Positions 26,406 through 34,921 of a stretch of 64,000 bases of DNA are shown here, in pieces. Made by a program: the position numbers and the translations under genes. The first letter of the stretch is position 1. The number at the start of each line of letters is the position of its first letter. Source of the stretch: Bacteroidales bacterium (GTDB taxonomy: Bacteria; Bacillota; Clostridia; Lachnospirales; Lachnospiraceae); the NCBI GenBank assembly GCA_023664535.1, contig JAMPFJ010000011.1, positions 1 through 64,000 on the forward strand. The letters run 5' to 3'. The notes beneath the pieces were generated by a model that was not told the origin of the DNA, did no database searches, and saw only the letters and a list, made by a program, of their open reading frames with translations.

Positions 26406-27789
26406 GATGATAATGGAATTTATCACTGTACATTCTGCATACGTTGTTCCGGGCGTACTCAGTGCAACGATAGCAGGCTCTGTCGCTTATGGTATTTGGC
26501 TGTTCTTGTCACGAAGAACAGCCAAATTTTACATAACCCATTCTATGCTGTTGATTCGGCTTTGCTTTTTCTGCTTTCTTGCGCCGCTGATTCCCTTCGG
26601 AATATTTCAAATCAGAGAATGGACAGGCGTCTTCAACGGAAGAGAAATGATTATCAGTACAGATAAATTAGGGCTGGTTATGCTTTACACCACCATGATA
26701 TGGATGCTTATTACAGCGGTCATTCTGGTATACCGGTGGATACACTATCAAGGGAAATGCAGGCTGTGCAGGGAGAATAAACCCGTAGAGGACAGAGAAA
26801 TTCTGGAAATGGTGGAGAACTGGCAAAAAGCCCTGGGAATAAAGAAAAAGGTTGCCCTGTACTGTAATGGACATATATCATCACCGGCGCTTCTTTATCA
26901 CAAGGGCTATCAAATCCTGCTGCCCGAGTTATCCATGACAAAAAATGAAATGAATATAGTTATTCTTCATGAGCTTATGCATTTAAAACACGGAGACATC
27001 CGGTTGAAAAATAATGCTTTCGTAGTAAATGCGATACACTCCTTTAATCCTATCGCCTACCATTTGCGGAAAGAGCTTACGATATGGGAGGAAGTGAACT
27101 GTGACAGGGCATGCTGCGAAGCGGGAAAGGGTAGCTTTACCGTTAAAGAGTATTTTTCTGCCATTGTACAGTTGAAGGAGAAAAGCCTGGCAAAAAGAAA
27201 TGAGACAGACACCCTCTGCTGCTTGAACGAGGATATAAAGCTGTTGGAGTTCCGTGTGGACATGGCGGCGGGCATTAAAGGGGAGAAACGGAAAATACGG
27301 ATTGCGGAGGTAATTTTTGCCGTACTGCTGGCAGTGTCTGTGATGTTTGTTTCCTCAACGGTTGTGGCAAAGGGATTTACTGTTCTTGTGGATAAGACGC
27401 TGGAGACGCACGAGATTGACGCTGGCGGGTCGGCGGCGCTTAGGGAGACATCGGTAAGGGCTTTGTTTGGAGATGCGGATATGCCTGTATATGAGGAAGA
27501 GATAAGCGGCCGCACAGAGGAAACAAAGATTACGCTGGCACCCGGAGAGGTTATGGCGTTTGTTCTGCCGGAGTGCGGTAACGGGGTAAGCTGTATCGGG
27601 CTGGTGCAGGAGGAAGCAAAGTATCAGTTTGGCATTATTGATGATAGAGAGCAGGTGCTTTATGCGGAGTCTGCCGACACCATTCACGTGGAGTATCCGA
27701 TGCGGGATGGCCACGGACGGTATTTCTTTGTGCGGAATATGGGTGAGACAGAGCAAAAACTGGAGATTTTTATCAGTAAATGGGAATAG
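26395..27789 (+). CDS. BlaR1-like M56 family membrane metallopeptidase
   Basis: A 464-aa protein with transmembrane helices near residues ~15-38, ~48-70, ~88-112 and ~305-325. The zinc protease motif HELMHLKHGD (HExxH form) lies between the third and fourth helices, followed by EEVNCDRACC, which supplies a further metal ligand. The extracellular C-terminal domain (~140 residues) does not resemble a penicillin-binding sensor domain: no SxxK or KTG motif is seen, so beta-lactam sensing is unlikely. On activation it would cleave the BlaI-type repressor encoded upstream. A 15-base copy of a repeat end seen elsewhere in this window begins exactly at its TAG stop. Confidence 0.88.
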   Translation: MNYKMIMEFITVHSAYVVPGVLSATIAGSVAYGIWLFLSRRTAKFYITHSMLLIRLCFFCFLAPLIPFGIFQIREWTGVFNGREMIISTDKLGLVMLYTTMIWMLITAVILVYRWIHYQGKCRLCRENKPVEDREILEMVENWQKALGIKKKVALYCNGHISSPALLYHKGYQILLPELSMTKNEMNIVILHELMHLKHGDIRLKNNAFVVNAIHSFNPIAYHLRKELTIWEEVNCDRACCEAGKGSFTVKEYFSAIVQLKEKSLAKRNETDTLCCLNEDIKLLEFRVDMAAGIKGEKRKIRIAEVIFAVLLAVSVMFVSSTVVAKGFTVLVDKTLETHEIDAGGSAALRETSVRALFGDADMPVYEEEISGRTEETKITLAPGEVMAFVLPECGNGVSCIGLVQEEAKYQFGIIDDREQVLYAESADTIHVEYPMRDGHGRYFFVRNMGETEQKLEIFISKWE

Positions 27790-27801
27790 GTAATTGCGAA
27801 A
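27787..27801 (+). repeat. Solo copy of the flgL-fliW element's terminal repeat
   Basis: TAGGTAATTGCGAAA is identical over 15 bases to the left end of the inverted-repeat element between flgL and fliW. The first three bases are the stop codon of the M56 gene. No matching opposite end was seen nearby. Confidence 0.55.
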
Positions 27802-27886
27802 ACTGAGGGGGAAGCGGGAAAAGATACTTGTCAGCTTCGGCGGGGAGTGGTATGATTTATGGTAAAAACAGAGGAGGACTAGTATC

Positions 27887-28327
27887 ATGAAGATGAAGTT
27901 ACTATTAGCAGCAATTTGTGTAACGCTTTGCGGAGTGATTATGCCGGGTGCCAGTGCCAGCGCACAGGAGCTGGAGGAGCAAACGGCGTATGTCACCGAT
28001 GCCGGGTTCAGGGACGTGGAGAAGCAGACGATAAGCACCGGAATAACTCCCTACACAACAAGGGTTCCGATTAACTGGACGGTGCCGAAAAAGACCATGT
28101 ATACCACCAATTATTTTAAAAAGAGCAAGGGCAGCAGCATAACGGTTAGCTTAACCCTTTCCGCCAGTGCAAAGGTGGGAGTCCTGCGGACAGACGGGAA
28201 GCTGGTATACGTAACGGGCAAATCCGTTTACCACACTTTTGAGCTGGAAGAGGATTCCTACTATGCGGTGGTTGTCCAGAACGACAACGACAGTTCTATT
28301 ACGGCATCAGGTAATTATTACAAATAG
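27887..28327 (+). CDS. Small secreted protein of unknown function
   Basis: This 146-aa protein has a clear signal peptide (KMKLLLAAICVTLCGVIMPGASASA, cleavage probable near residue 25). The mature part of about 120 residues includes TRVPINWTVPKKTMYTTNYFKKSKGSSITVSLTLSASAKVGVLR and a final FELEEDSYYAVVVQNDNDSSITASGNYYK, suggesting a small beta-sandwich. No known family is recognised. It lies about 100 bases downstream of the BlaR1-like gene on the same strand, and may belong to the response controlled by that pair or be a substrate that it senses. A GGAGGA ribosome binding site precedes the ATG. Confidence 0.75.
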   Translation: MKMKLLLAAICVTLCGVIMPGASASAQELEEQTAYVTDAGFRDVEKQTISTGITPYTTRVPINWTVPKKTMYTTNYFKKSKGSSITVSLTLSASAKVGVLRTDGKLVYVTGKSVYHTFELEEDSYYAVVVQNDNDSSITASGNYYK

Positions 28328-28543
28328 ACGCATGTTTTTTCGGGCTGCTGCGGGAAACCGTTTTTCTGCGGCAGCTCCTCTTTTCCCACATTTTCTTTTT
28401 TCTGATTTTCATTCTAAAACAGGGCGGAGGGACTGAACCTTCTGGCAATATTGTCTGTTCCATGGTATGATAGCGTGGAGCTTCACCGATTAGAAAAATA
28501 AATTTTACCGGGTCAAATAAAAATAGCAGGAGATGAAACAGAG

Positions 28544-30835
28544 ATGGAGCAGGAAGGAATTGTTTCCAAAATTATCTATAGAAATCCGGATAACCAATAT
28601 ATTGTTTTTGCCGTGGAGACAAAGGACGGCGAGGACGAAACCTTTGTCGGCTATCTGTCCGGAATAGAAGAGGGAATGTATATTTCGGCAGAGGGGGAGT
28701 ATATTCACCACCCCAGCTATGACCTGCAGTTTAAGGTAAAGTCATATCAGGTAAAAATGCCGGATAATCTGGTAAGCATGGAGAGATATTTAAGCTCCGG
28801 AGCCATTAAAGGCGTAGGAGAGATTATGGCAAAGCGGATAATCAAGGAGTTCGGGCTGGACACCTTTCGGATTATGGAGGAGGAGCCAGAGCGGCTTGCA
28901 GAGATAAAGGGGATTTCCGAGCGCAAGGCAAATGAAATCGGGGTGCAGTTCATTGAGAAGCAGGCGATGCGGGAAGCGTTGATGTTTTTATCGGATTTTG
29001 GCGTTTCGCCCAATCTGGCGGTAAAGATTTTTAATGAGTACGGGCAGAAAATGTATACGATTGTCCGGAATAACCCCTATAAAATTGCGGAGGATATAAG
29101 CGGCGTCGGGTTTAAGATGGCGGATGCCATAGCGGTAAAGGCGGGGATTGGCATGCAGTCGGATTTCCGGGTAAGGGCAGGGATTTTATATACCCTGAAC
29201 CAGGCAACGGGGCTGGGACATATTTATCTGCCGAAGCGTCTTTTGCTCAGCTGGACAAGGCAGCTTCTGGCGAAGAGCAGAGGTGGGGAGGAGGACGGAG
29301 AGGACTTCTATGGAGGGAATCCCTTTGCGGTACCGGAATCCGGAATCGAGATTCAGCTGATGAACCTTCAGGTGGAGGGAAAGGTGGTTATGCGTGCGCA
29401 GGAGGACGGGGACATCGTCTATTCCGCCCGGTATTATCAAAAGGAGCTGGATACGGCAAGGATGCTGCTGGAAACAAAATCCACGGCGGGGCTTCCGGAT
29501 ACCTTTCTGGATAAAACGATAGCGGAGATTGAGGATGCGGAGAAGATTACGCTGGACGAGCTGCAAAGAGAAGCGGTGCGGCAGGCGGCAAGACAGGGTG
29601 TGCTGGTGATTACCGGCGGACCGGGAACCGGGAAAACCACAACCATCAATGCGATAATCAAATATTTCGAGCTGGAGGAAATGGATATGCTGCTGGCGGC
29701 GCCTACCGGACGTGCCGCCAAGAGAATGACGGAGGCGACAGGCTATAAAGCGCAGACGATACACCGTCTGCTGGAGCTAAGCGGCGGCGTATCCGAGGAG
29801 GAAAATTCCGCCGTGCGGTTTGAGCGGAATGCCTCCAATCCGCTGGAGGCGGATGTAGTCATCATAGACGAAATGTCTATGGTGGACCTTTCTTTAATGC
29901 ATGCCCTGATGCTGGCTGTCATGCCGGGAACGCATCTGGTATTGGTAGGAGACGAGAACCAGCTTCCCTCAGTGGGGGCGGGAAATGTGTTAAAGGACAT
30001 TATCCGTTCCGGCTGTATTCCGGTGGTGGCGCTGAATAAAATTTTCCGCCAGGAGGAGGGAAGCGCCATTGTGGAGAATGCCCATAAAATTAACCACGGT
30101 GAGTCGATTATGCTGGATAACAAGAGCCGGGACTTCTTTTATCTGCCAAGGAGCAGCACGAAGGACATAGCGCAGGAGGTTGGACAGCTGCTGGCAAAGA
30201 AGCTTCCGCCCTATGTGGGCTGCACGTCAAGGGATATACAGGTGCTGACGCCGATGCGCAACGGAGAATTGGGCGTGGGCAGGCTGAATGCAGAGCTGCA
30301 GCGGGTGCTGAACGCACCGGATTTCCGGAAAAAGGAAAAGGAGCTCAGCAGCGGAACCGTTTTCCGGGAGGGGGATAAGGTGATGCAGATTAGGAATAAC
30401 TACAAATTGGAATGGATTGTTTACAGCGAAAAGGGGCGATTTAAGGTAGAGGAAGGAGTCGGTGTCTTTAACGGCGATATGGGGGTGATTAAGGAGATTG
30501 ACGATTATAATGAGGAGCTTGTGGTGTTGTTTGATGATGACAAGGAGGTTCGCTATCCGTACAATCTGCTGGACGAGCTGGAGCTTTCCTATGCAATCAC
30601 CATACACAAATCCCAGGGAAGCGAGTATCCGGCAGTGGTTTTGCCGCTGCTTAGCGGTCCCCGGGTGCTGATGAACCGGAATTTGTTATATACTGCCGTC
30701 ACCCGCGCCAGAACCTGTGTGACCATTGTGGGAAACGGAAGGCTGGTGGAGAATATGATTCAGAATAATGATGAGCAGAAGCGGTATTCGTCATTGGATG
30801 TACGGATAGCGGAGCTGGCAGCGGAAGGGTTTTAG
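28544..30835 (+). CDS. recD2: RecD2-type ATP-dependent DNA helicase
   Basis: A 763-aa superfamily 1B helicase moving 5' to 3' on DNA, acting in repair without RecBC. It has an N-terminal OB-like domain (residues ~1-75), tandem helix-hairpin-helix segments (~85-195: SSGAIKGVGEIMAKRII; LAEIKGISERKANEI; ISGVGFKMADAIA), Walker A ITGGPGTGKTTTI (~residue 356), Walker B VVIIDEMSMVD, and later motifs LVGDENQLPSVGAG and YAITIHKSQGSEYPAV. Its length and layout match RecD2. comF begins 3 bases after its stop, so it may be co-transcribed with the competence/flagellar operon. Confidence 0.95.
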   Translation: MEQEGIVSKIIYRNPDNQYIVFAVETKDGEDETFVGYLSGIEEGMYISAEGEYIHHPSYDLQFKVKSYQVKMPDNLVSMERYLSSGAIKGVGEIMAKRIIKEFGLDTFRIMEEEPERLAEIKGISERKANEIGVQFIEKQAMREALMFLSDFGVSPNLAVKIFNEYGQKMYTIVRNNPYKIAEDISGVGFKMADAIAVKAGIGMQSDFRVRAGILYTLNQATGLGHIYLPKRLLLSWTRQLLAKSRGGEEDGEDFYGGNPFAVPESGIEIQLMNLQVEGKVVMRAQEDGDIVYSARYYQKELDTARMLLETKSTAGLPDTFLDKTIAEIEDAEKITLDELQREAVRQAARQGVLVITGGPGTGKTTTINAIIKYFELEEMDMLLAAPTGRAAKRMTEATGYKAQTIHRLLELSGGVSEEENSAVRFERNASNPLEADVVIIDEMSMVDLSLMHALMLAVMPGTHLVLVGDENQLPSVGAGNVLKDIIRSGCIPVVALNKIFRQEEGSAIVENAHKINHGESIMLDNKSRDFFYLPRSSTKDIAQEVGQLLAKKLPPYVGCTSRDIQVLTPMRNGELGVGRLNAELQRVLNAPDFRKKEKELSSGTVFREGDKVMQIRNNYKLEWIVYSEKGRFKVEEGVGVFNGDMGVIKEIDDYNEELVVLFDDDKEVRYPYNLLDELELSYAITIHKSQGSEYPAVVLPLLSGPRVLMNRNLLYTAVTRARTCVTIVGNGRLVENMIQNNDEQKRYSSLDVRIAELAAEGF

Positions 30836-30838
30836 GAA

Positions 30839-31561
30839 ATGGAGATAAACGGAAATTTTTTATTGGATTTGCTGTATCCCGCAAGATGCCCGTTTTGCGG
30901 GGAAATCCGTCCCTTTGGGGAGCTGCTGGTATGCGGGGGCTGCCTGAAGGGGCTTAAGCGGGTGGCGCCACCGTACTGCATGCGGTGCGGAAAAACGGTG
31001 GACAGTGAGGAGACGGAGTACTGCGGGGACTGTGAGCGGATTCCCAAAAGCTATGAGCGGGGATTTCCGGCATTTGTCTATCAGGGGGCGGTAAAAACCG
31101 CCATATACGATTTCAAATATAAAAACCAGCGCAGCTACGGTGCGTTATTTGCCCGGTTTATCTGCCTGTTCTATGAGGAGCAGATAAAAGCGCTTCGCAT
31201 AGACGGAATTGTACCGGTGCCGGTTCACCGCCGCAAAAAGCGGCTGAGAGGCTGCAACCAGGCGGAGGTGCTGGCAAAGCAGATGGGAAGGCGGCTGAGG
31301 ATACCGGTATTCCCGGATTATCTGGTAAGGACGGAGGATACCAGTCCGCAGAAAGAGCTGGACGACAGGGCGCGGATAAAAAATTTAAAAAACGCTTTTA
31401 AAATGGGGGAAAATAAGATAAAATTAAGTAAAGTGCTCTTAGTGGATGATATCTACACAACGGGGGCGACGGTAGAAGCCTGTACGAGGGTAATGCTATC
31501 CGGCGGTACAGAGAAAGTATATTACGCCAGTCTGGCTATCGGAAAAGGGTATTCCGAATAG
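30839..31561 (+). CDS. comF: ComF family phosphoribosyltransferase-like protein
   Basis: This 240-aa protein joins an N-terminal zinc-ribbon with four CxxC pairs (CPFCG, CGGC, CMRCG, CGDC; residues ~17-65) to a phosphoribosyltransferase domain with the PRPP loop VLLVDDIYTTGATVEAC near residue 200. ComFC of Bacillus is needed for uptake of transforming DNA in an unknown way. The position upstream of yvyF-flgM is conserved with Bacillus, where comFC leads into the flagellar genes. The neighbouring comFA helicase is absent; recD2 takes that place. Confidence 0.92.
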   Translation: MEINGNFLLDLLYPARCPFCGEIRPFGELLVCGGCLKGLKRVAPPYCMRCGKTVDSEETEYCGDCERIPKSYERGFPAFVYQGAVKTAIYDFKYKNQRSYGALFARFICLFYEEQIKALRIDGIVPVPVHRRKKRLRGCNQAEVLAKQMGRRLRIPVFPDYLVRTEDTSPQKELDDRARIKNLKNAFKMGENKIKLSKVLLVDDIYTTGATVEACTRVMLSGGTEKVYYASLAIGKGYSE

Positions 31562-31611
31562 CGGGGGGCAGTCAATCCTTGCGGTTGATGATGAGAAAAG
31601 GAGGGCTAAAG

Positions 31612-32010
31612 ATGGATGTAAAAACATGTAAGCAATGTAAAAAACTATTTAATTATTTAAGCGGGCCACCTATTTGTCCGGCCTGCAAAGCGAAATTGGA
31701 AGAGAAGTTTCAGGAAGTAAAGGAATACGTCCGGGAAAATCCGAAGGAAGGCATAGCGGATGTGGCGGAGGCAAACAAGGTATCGGTAGAGCAGATTAAA
31801 CGCTGGATTCGGGAGGACCGTTTATCATTTTCCGAGGAATCCGGTATGGGAATAGACTGTGAGAGCTGCGGCAGGATGATTCGCTCGGGGCGTTTATGCC
31901 AGCAGTGCAAGGATAGACTGACCCAAAGAGTGGAAACCATGTATAAGGACGATTCCATTGTGGCGAAAAAACACAGAGAAGCGGCGAAAATGCGCTTTCT
32001 GGATAATTAA
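31612..32010 (+). CDS. Flagellar operon zinc-ribbon protein (YvyF/TIGR03826-like)
   Basis: A 132-aa protein with a zinc finger at each end (CKQCKKLFNYLSGPPICPACKAKL; CESCGRMIRSGRLCQQCKDRL) and a helix-turn-helix-like middle (GIADVAEANKVSVEQIKRWIREDRL). It matches the protein encoded between comFC and flgM in Bacillus (YvyF). Its role is unproven; the middle segment resembles a MerR-type DNA-binding helix pair, so it may modulate flagellar gene expression. The ATG follows AAAGGAGGG; a longer frame begins upstream but lacks this site. Confidence 0.88.
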   Translation: MDVKTCKQCKKLFNYLSGPPICPACKAKLEEKFQEVKEYVRENPKEGIADVAEANKVSVEQIKRWIREDRLSFSEESGMGIDCESCGRMIRSGRLCQQCKDRLTQRVETMYKDDSIVAKKHREAAKMRFLDN

Positions 32011-32024
32011 TTTGGTTTCAGCTA

Positions 32025-32051
32025 TAATGTTTTTGGAAAAGCGGCCGATAT
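32025..32051 (+). promoter_or_regulatory. Sigma-28-type promoter for flgM
   Basis: TAAT, 15 bases and GCCGATAT match sigma-28 well at -10 (7 of 8). It lies between the yvyF-like stop and flgM. Sigma-28 control of the flgM-flgN-flgK-flgL genes is usual and gives feedback on the anti-sigma factor. Confidence 0.65.
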
Positions 32052-32135
32052 AATTATTGAATCCAATAAATAATGGATTTGAAATATGCAGATTCGGATG
32101 GGTCATCCAATCGGCAGAAGGAGGAAGGTGTAACG

Positions 32136-32423
32136 ATGAGAATTAGTTCATACAATCAGGTTGCGCAGGTATATGGCAGCCAGTCTGTAAAGAAGAGTTA
32201 CAAAGCGAATTCCGTTAACGCTACATCGTCATTGGATAAGATATCCTTTTCCACAGTGGGAAAAGATATACAGGTCGCTAAGAACGCATTGAACGAAGTT
32301 CCCGATGTCAGGGAAGACAAAGTCAGAGAACTTAAAGAGCGCATGGCGAACGGTACCTATCAGGTGAGTGCAGAAAGTTTTGCAGATAAGCTTATGGCTG
32401 CATTTGATGAGAAGTCTGTTTAA
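32136..32423 (+). CDS. flgM: Anti-sigma-28 factor FlgM
   Basis: This 95-aa protein binds sigma-28 in the cytosol and holds it inactive until hook completion, when FlgM is exported. The N-terminus is polar and probably unfolded (SQSVKKSYKANSVNATSS). The C-terminal sigma-binding half has DKISFSTVGKDIQVAKNALNEVPDVREDKVRELKERMANGTYQVSAESFADKLM, the classic FlgM pattern. The ATG after GGAGGAAGG is used; a longer frame begins about 60 bases earlier. flgN and flgK follow in the same operon. Confidence 0.93.
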   Translation: MRISSYNQVAQVYGSQSVKKSYKANSVNATSSLDKISFSTVGKDIQVAKNALNEVPDVREDKVRELKERMANGTYQVSAESFADKLMAAFDEKSV

Positions 32424-32481
32424 TCCGGAAGCACAGCTTTCGGATTAGGCGGACCGTCAACGGGACGTTAAGGAGAGTCGG

Positions 32482-32997
32482 ATGGCAAGCTTAATTGAGA
32501 ATTTAATTACGACGCTGGAGGAAGAAAGCAGTTTATATGAGGCTTTGACGACAGAGTCCATGAATAAAACACCGGTTATTGTCGCAAATGATTTGAACAG
32601 GCTTCAGGAAGCAAATGCTAAGGAGCAGCAGATTGTAGACGATATAACGGTGATATCACATAAACGAAATCAGGCATTAAGAGAGATTGCAACAGTACTG
32701 GGCAAGGATGCGGATACGATTACTGTTTCAGAGGTCATTCATTTGATGGAGAAGCAGCCGGAGTTTCAGCATCCTTTAATTATCGTGCGGGATAAATTGG
32801 TTAAACAGGTGGAGAATTTGCGGCAGGTGAATCTCCATAACCAGGAACTGCTACAGGAATCGCTGGAAATGACGGAGTATTCCATCAATTTGATACAATC
32901 GGTAAATCAGGCGCCGGAAACGGCGAATTATAGCAAAGGCAATTACAGCGGCTCGACGCTGGGAGGGAACAGACCCTCCTTTGATGCAAAGCAGTGA
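32482..32997 (+). CDS. flgN: FlgN-like export chaperone
   Basis: A 171-aa all-helical cytosolic protein (MASLIENLITTLEEESSLYEALTTESMNKTPVIVANDLNRLQEANAKEQQIVDDI) matching the FlgN family, which escorts the hook-filament junction proteins FlgK and FlgL to the export gate. Its place between flgM and flgK is conserved. The C-terminal ~25 residues are Gly/Ser/Asn-rich and likely flexible. The start follows AAGGAGAG. Confidence 0.88.
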   Translation: MASLIENLITTLEEESSLYEALTTESMNKTPVIVANDLNRLQEANAKEQQIVDDITVISHKRNQALREIATVLGKDADTITVSEVIHLMEKQPEFQHPLIIVRDKLVKQVENLRQVNLHNQELLQESLEMTEYSINLIQSVNQAPETANYSKGNYSGSTLGGNRPSFDAKQ

Positions 32998-33068
32998 GAA
33001 AGAGACAGCTGCATGCAGGCTGCTGTAGAATAGATATGGAGTAAAAGACGGAAAAGGAGGATGCATAG

Positions 33069-34898
33069 ATGGCAGGAACCATGGGGAATTTTTATGTTGG
33101 TGTGTCGGGGCTTCAATCACACCAGTATGCGTTGAACACAACGGCACATAATATTACAAACGCAGGGACAGAAGGTTACTCCAGACAGCAGATTATCCTT
33201 ACGGATTTGAGTTATACAAGACTGGGGAACACGGCGATAGGAAGAAACCAGTCCGGTCTGGGAACAAAGCTTGCCGATGTGCGGCTGGTCAGGGATGATT
33301 TTGTAGACAAAGCATATCGTAAGGAGCTTGGAAGAGAGCAGTTTTATCAGACAAAATATGATGTAGTGGCGGAGGTGCAGAATTATTTCGGCGAGCTGGA
33401 GGGCAGTGATTTCCGTACATACATGAAGAATCTGTGGACGGCGGCGCAGGAGCTGCAAAAGGAATCCAACAGTATTGTTACCAGAAGCTCTTACATTGCA
33501 AATGCGGTAACCTTTGCAGAGCAGGCGGATGAGATTTACAAACAGTTAATTACTTACCAGAGGAATCTGAATACGGAGATTCTGGACCAGGTAGACAGAA
33601 TAAATGAACTGGCAGAAACCATTCACGATTTAAACCAGGAGATTGTCAAGGTAGAGGCAGGCGGAATCGAGAGTGCAAACGACTACCGCGACCAGCGTGA
33701 TGCGGCATTAGACGAGCTTTCCGGACTGATTTCCATCTCCTATCATGAGAACAAAAACGGTCAGGTGGATGTCTATGCAGAGCACCGGACATTAGTCAGC
33801 CTGGACCGTGCGCATAAGATAGGAACGAGACAGGTCAGCGAAAGCTGCGATTATCTTGTCCCGATTTGGGAGTCGGACAGAGACGATGTGTTTAATCTGT
33901 ATCGGGTTCCCGGTCCGGAAACCCGGACGGACGTCGGTTCGCTGAAAGGAATCATCATGTCCAGAGGTGACTGGATTGCAAGGTATACCGATATTCCGGT
34001 TGCACCGCAGGCGCCGGAAAAACCGCTTCGGGCAAATTATGAGGATGATACTTCTTACAATCAGGCATTGACGCAGTACCAGACGGATTATCAGCAATAT
34101 CAGATAGATTATCAGCAGTTTACACAGGACAGGGATTATTACAACACCCATGTGGAGCCGTATACGGTGAATAACATTCTGGCACAGTTTGACCAGCTGA
34201 TACACGGAATCGCAACGAAGATTAATGATATCCTCTGCCCGAATAAAGAGATTACGATACAGAATGCGGACGGAAGCAGAGCAACCATTAAAGTGCTGGA
34301 TACGGAAAAAGCCGGATATGGTATGGGCGACCCTAACCAGATTCAGGGGACGGAGCTGTTTAAGCGCAAGAACATTGACCGGTACAGGACAGAGACGGTA
34401 ACCGTGGTCAAGGATGACGGAAGCACCGAAAGCATGGAGGTTCAGATATATAATGAGGAGAATCCGGATGATTATTTATCCCTGTATTCATCGGGCAATA
34501 TTGAGGTAAATGATGATTTGATTAAAAATCCCAGTTTACTGCCACTCACCAATCTGAAAAGTGAAGAGCTGCAAAAGGTGGCAGACCAGCTCATCCAGGT
34601 CTGGAATGAGGATTTTCAGAGTATCGGACCCAACAGTCTGGTAGTAAATAATTTTATGGGTTACTACAAGGAATTTGTCGGGGATTTTGCCAATAAGGGC
34701 AAAACCTACAGCGGAATTGCGGAAGCCCAGAACAAGGCGGTACAGGAGATAGACGGACAGCGGCAGATGGTCGTTGGTGTGTCGACAGACGAGGAGTTAA
34801 GCCATTTGATTAGATTTCAGCAGGGCTTTAACGCTTCTTCCAGATACTTTACCGTAGTATCGGAGATGGTGGAGCATTTAATTGAACGATTAGGTTGA
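33069..34898 (+). CDS. flgK: Flagellar hook-associated protein 1 FlgK, first copy
   Basis: This 609-aa protein forms the hook-filament junction. N-terminal MGNFYVGVSGLQSHQYALNTTAHNITNAGTEGYSRQQI and C-terminal VSTDEELSHLIRFQQGFNASSRYFTVVSEMVEHLIERL are typical FlgK ends. Within the variable region, residues ~325-365 form an unusual Tyr/Gln-rich stretch with a roughly seven-residue period (QYQTDYQQYQIDYQQFTQ). A second, diverged flgK follows 23 bases after its stop. The start uses AAAAGGAGG; an in-frame ATG seven codons later is also possible. Confidence 0.93.
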   Translation: MAGTMGNFYVGVSGLQSHQYALNTTAHNITNAGTEGYSRQQIILTDLSYTRLGNTAIGRNQSGLGTKLADVRLVRDDFVDKAYRKELGREQFYQTKYDVVAEVQNYFGELEGSDFRTYMKNLWTAAQELQKESNSIVTRSSYIANAVTFAEQADEIYKQLITYQRNLNTEILDQVDRINELAETIHDLNQEIVKVEAGGIESANDYRDQRDAALDELSGLISISYHENKNGQVDVYAEHRTLVSLDRAHKIGTRQVSESCDYLVPIWESDRDDVFNLYRVPGPETRTDVGSLKGIIMSRGDWIARYTDIPVAPQAPEKPLRANYEDDTSYNQALTQYQTDYQQYQIDYQQFTQDRDYYNTHVEPYTVNNILAQFDQLIHGIATKINDILCPNKEITIQNADGSRATIKVLDTEKAGYGMGDPNQIQGTELFKRKNIDRYRTETVTVVKDDGSTESMEVQIYNEENPDDYLSLYSSGNIEVNDDLIKNPSLLPLTNLKSEELQKVADQLIQVWNEDFQSIGPNSLVVNNFMGYYKEFVGDFANKGKTYSGIAEAQNKAVQEIDGQRQMVVGVSTDEELSHLIRFQQGFNASSRYFTVVSEMVEHLIERLG

Positions 34899-34921
34899 TG
34901 AGATAGAGAGGAAGTGAGCAG

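Noticed and set aside
26395..27789. Beta-lactam resistance sensor
   Set aside because: No SxxK, SxN or KTG motifs in the extracellular domain and no beta-lactamase nearby.
28343..28390. Rho-independent terminator after the secreted protein gene
   Set aside because: The GCTGCTGC/GCGGCAGC stem needs a G-U pair and a long loop, and the following bases are C-rich; too weak to list.
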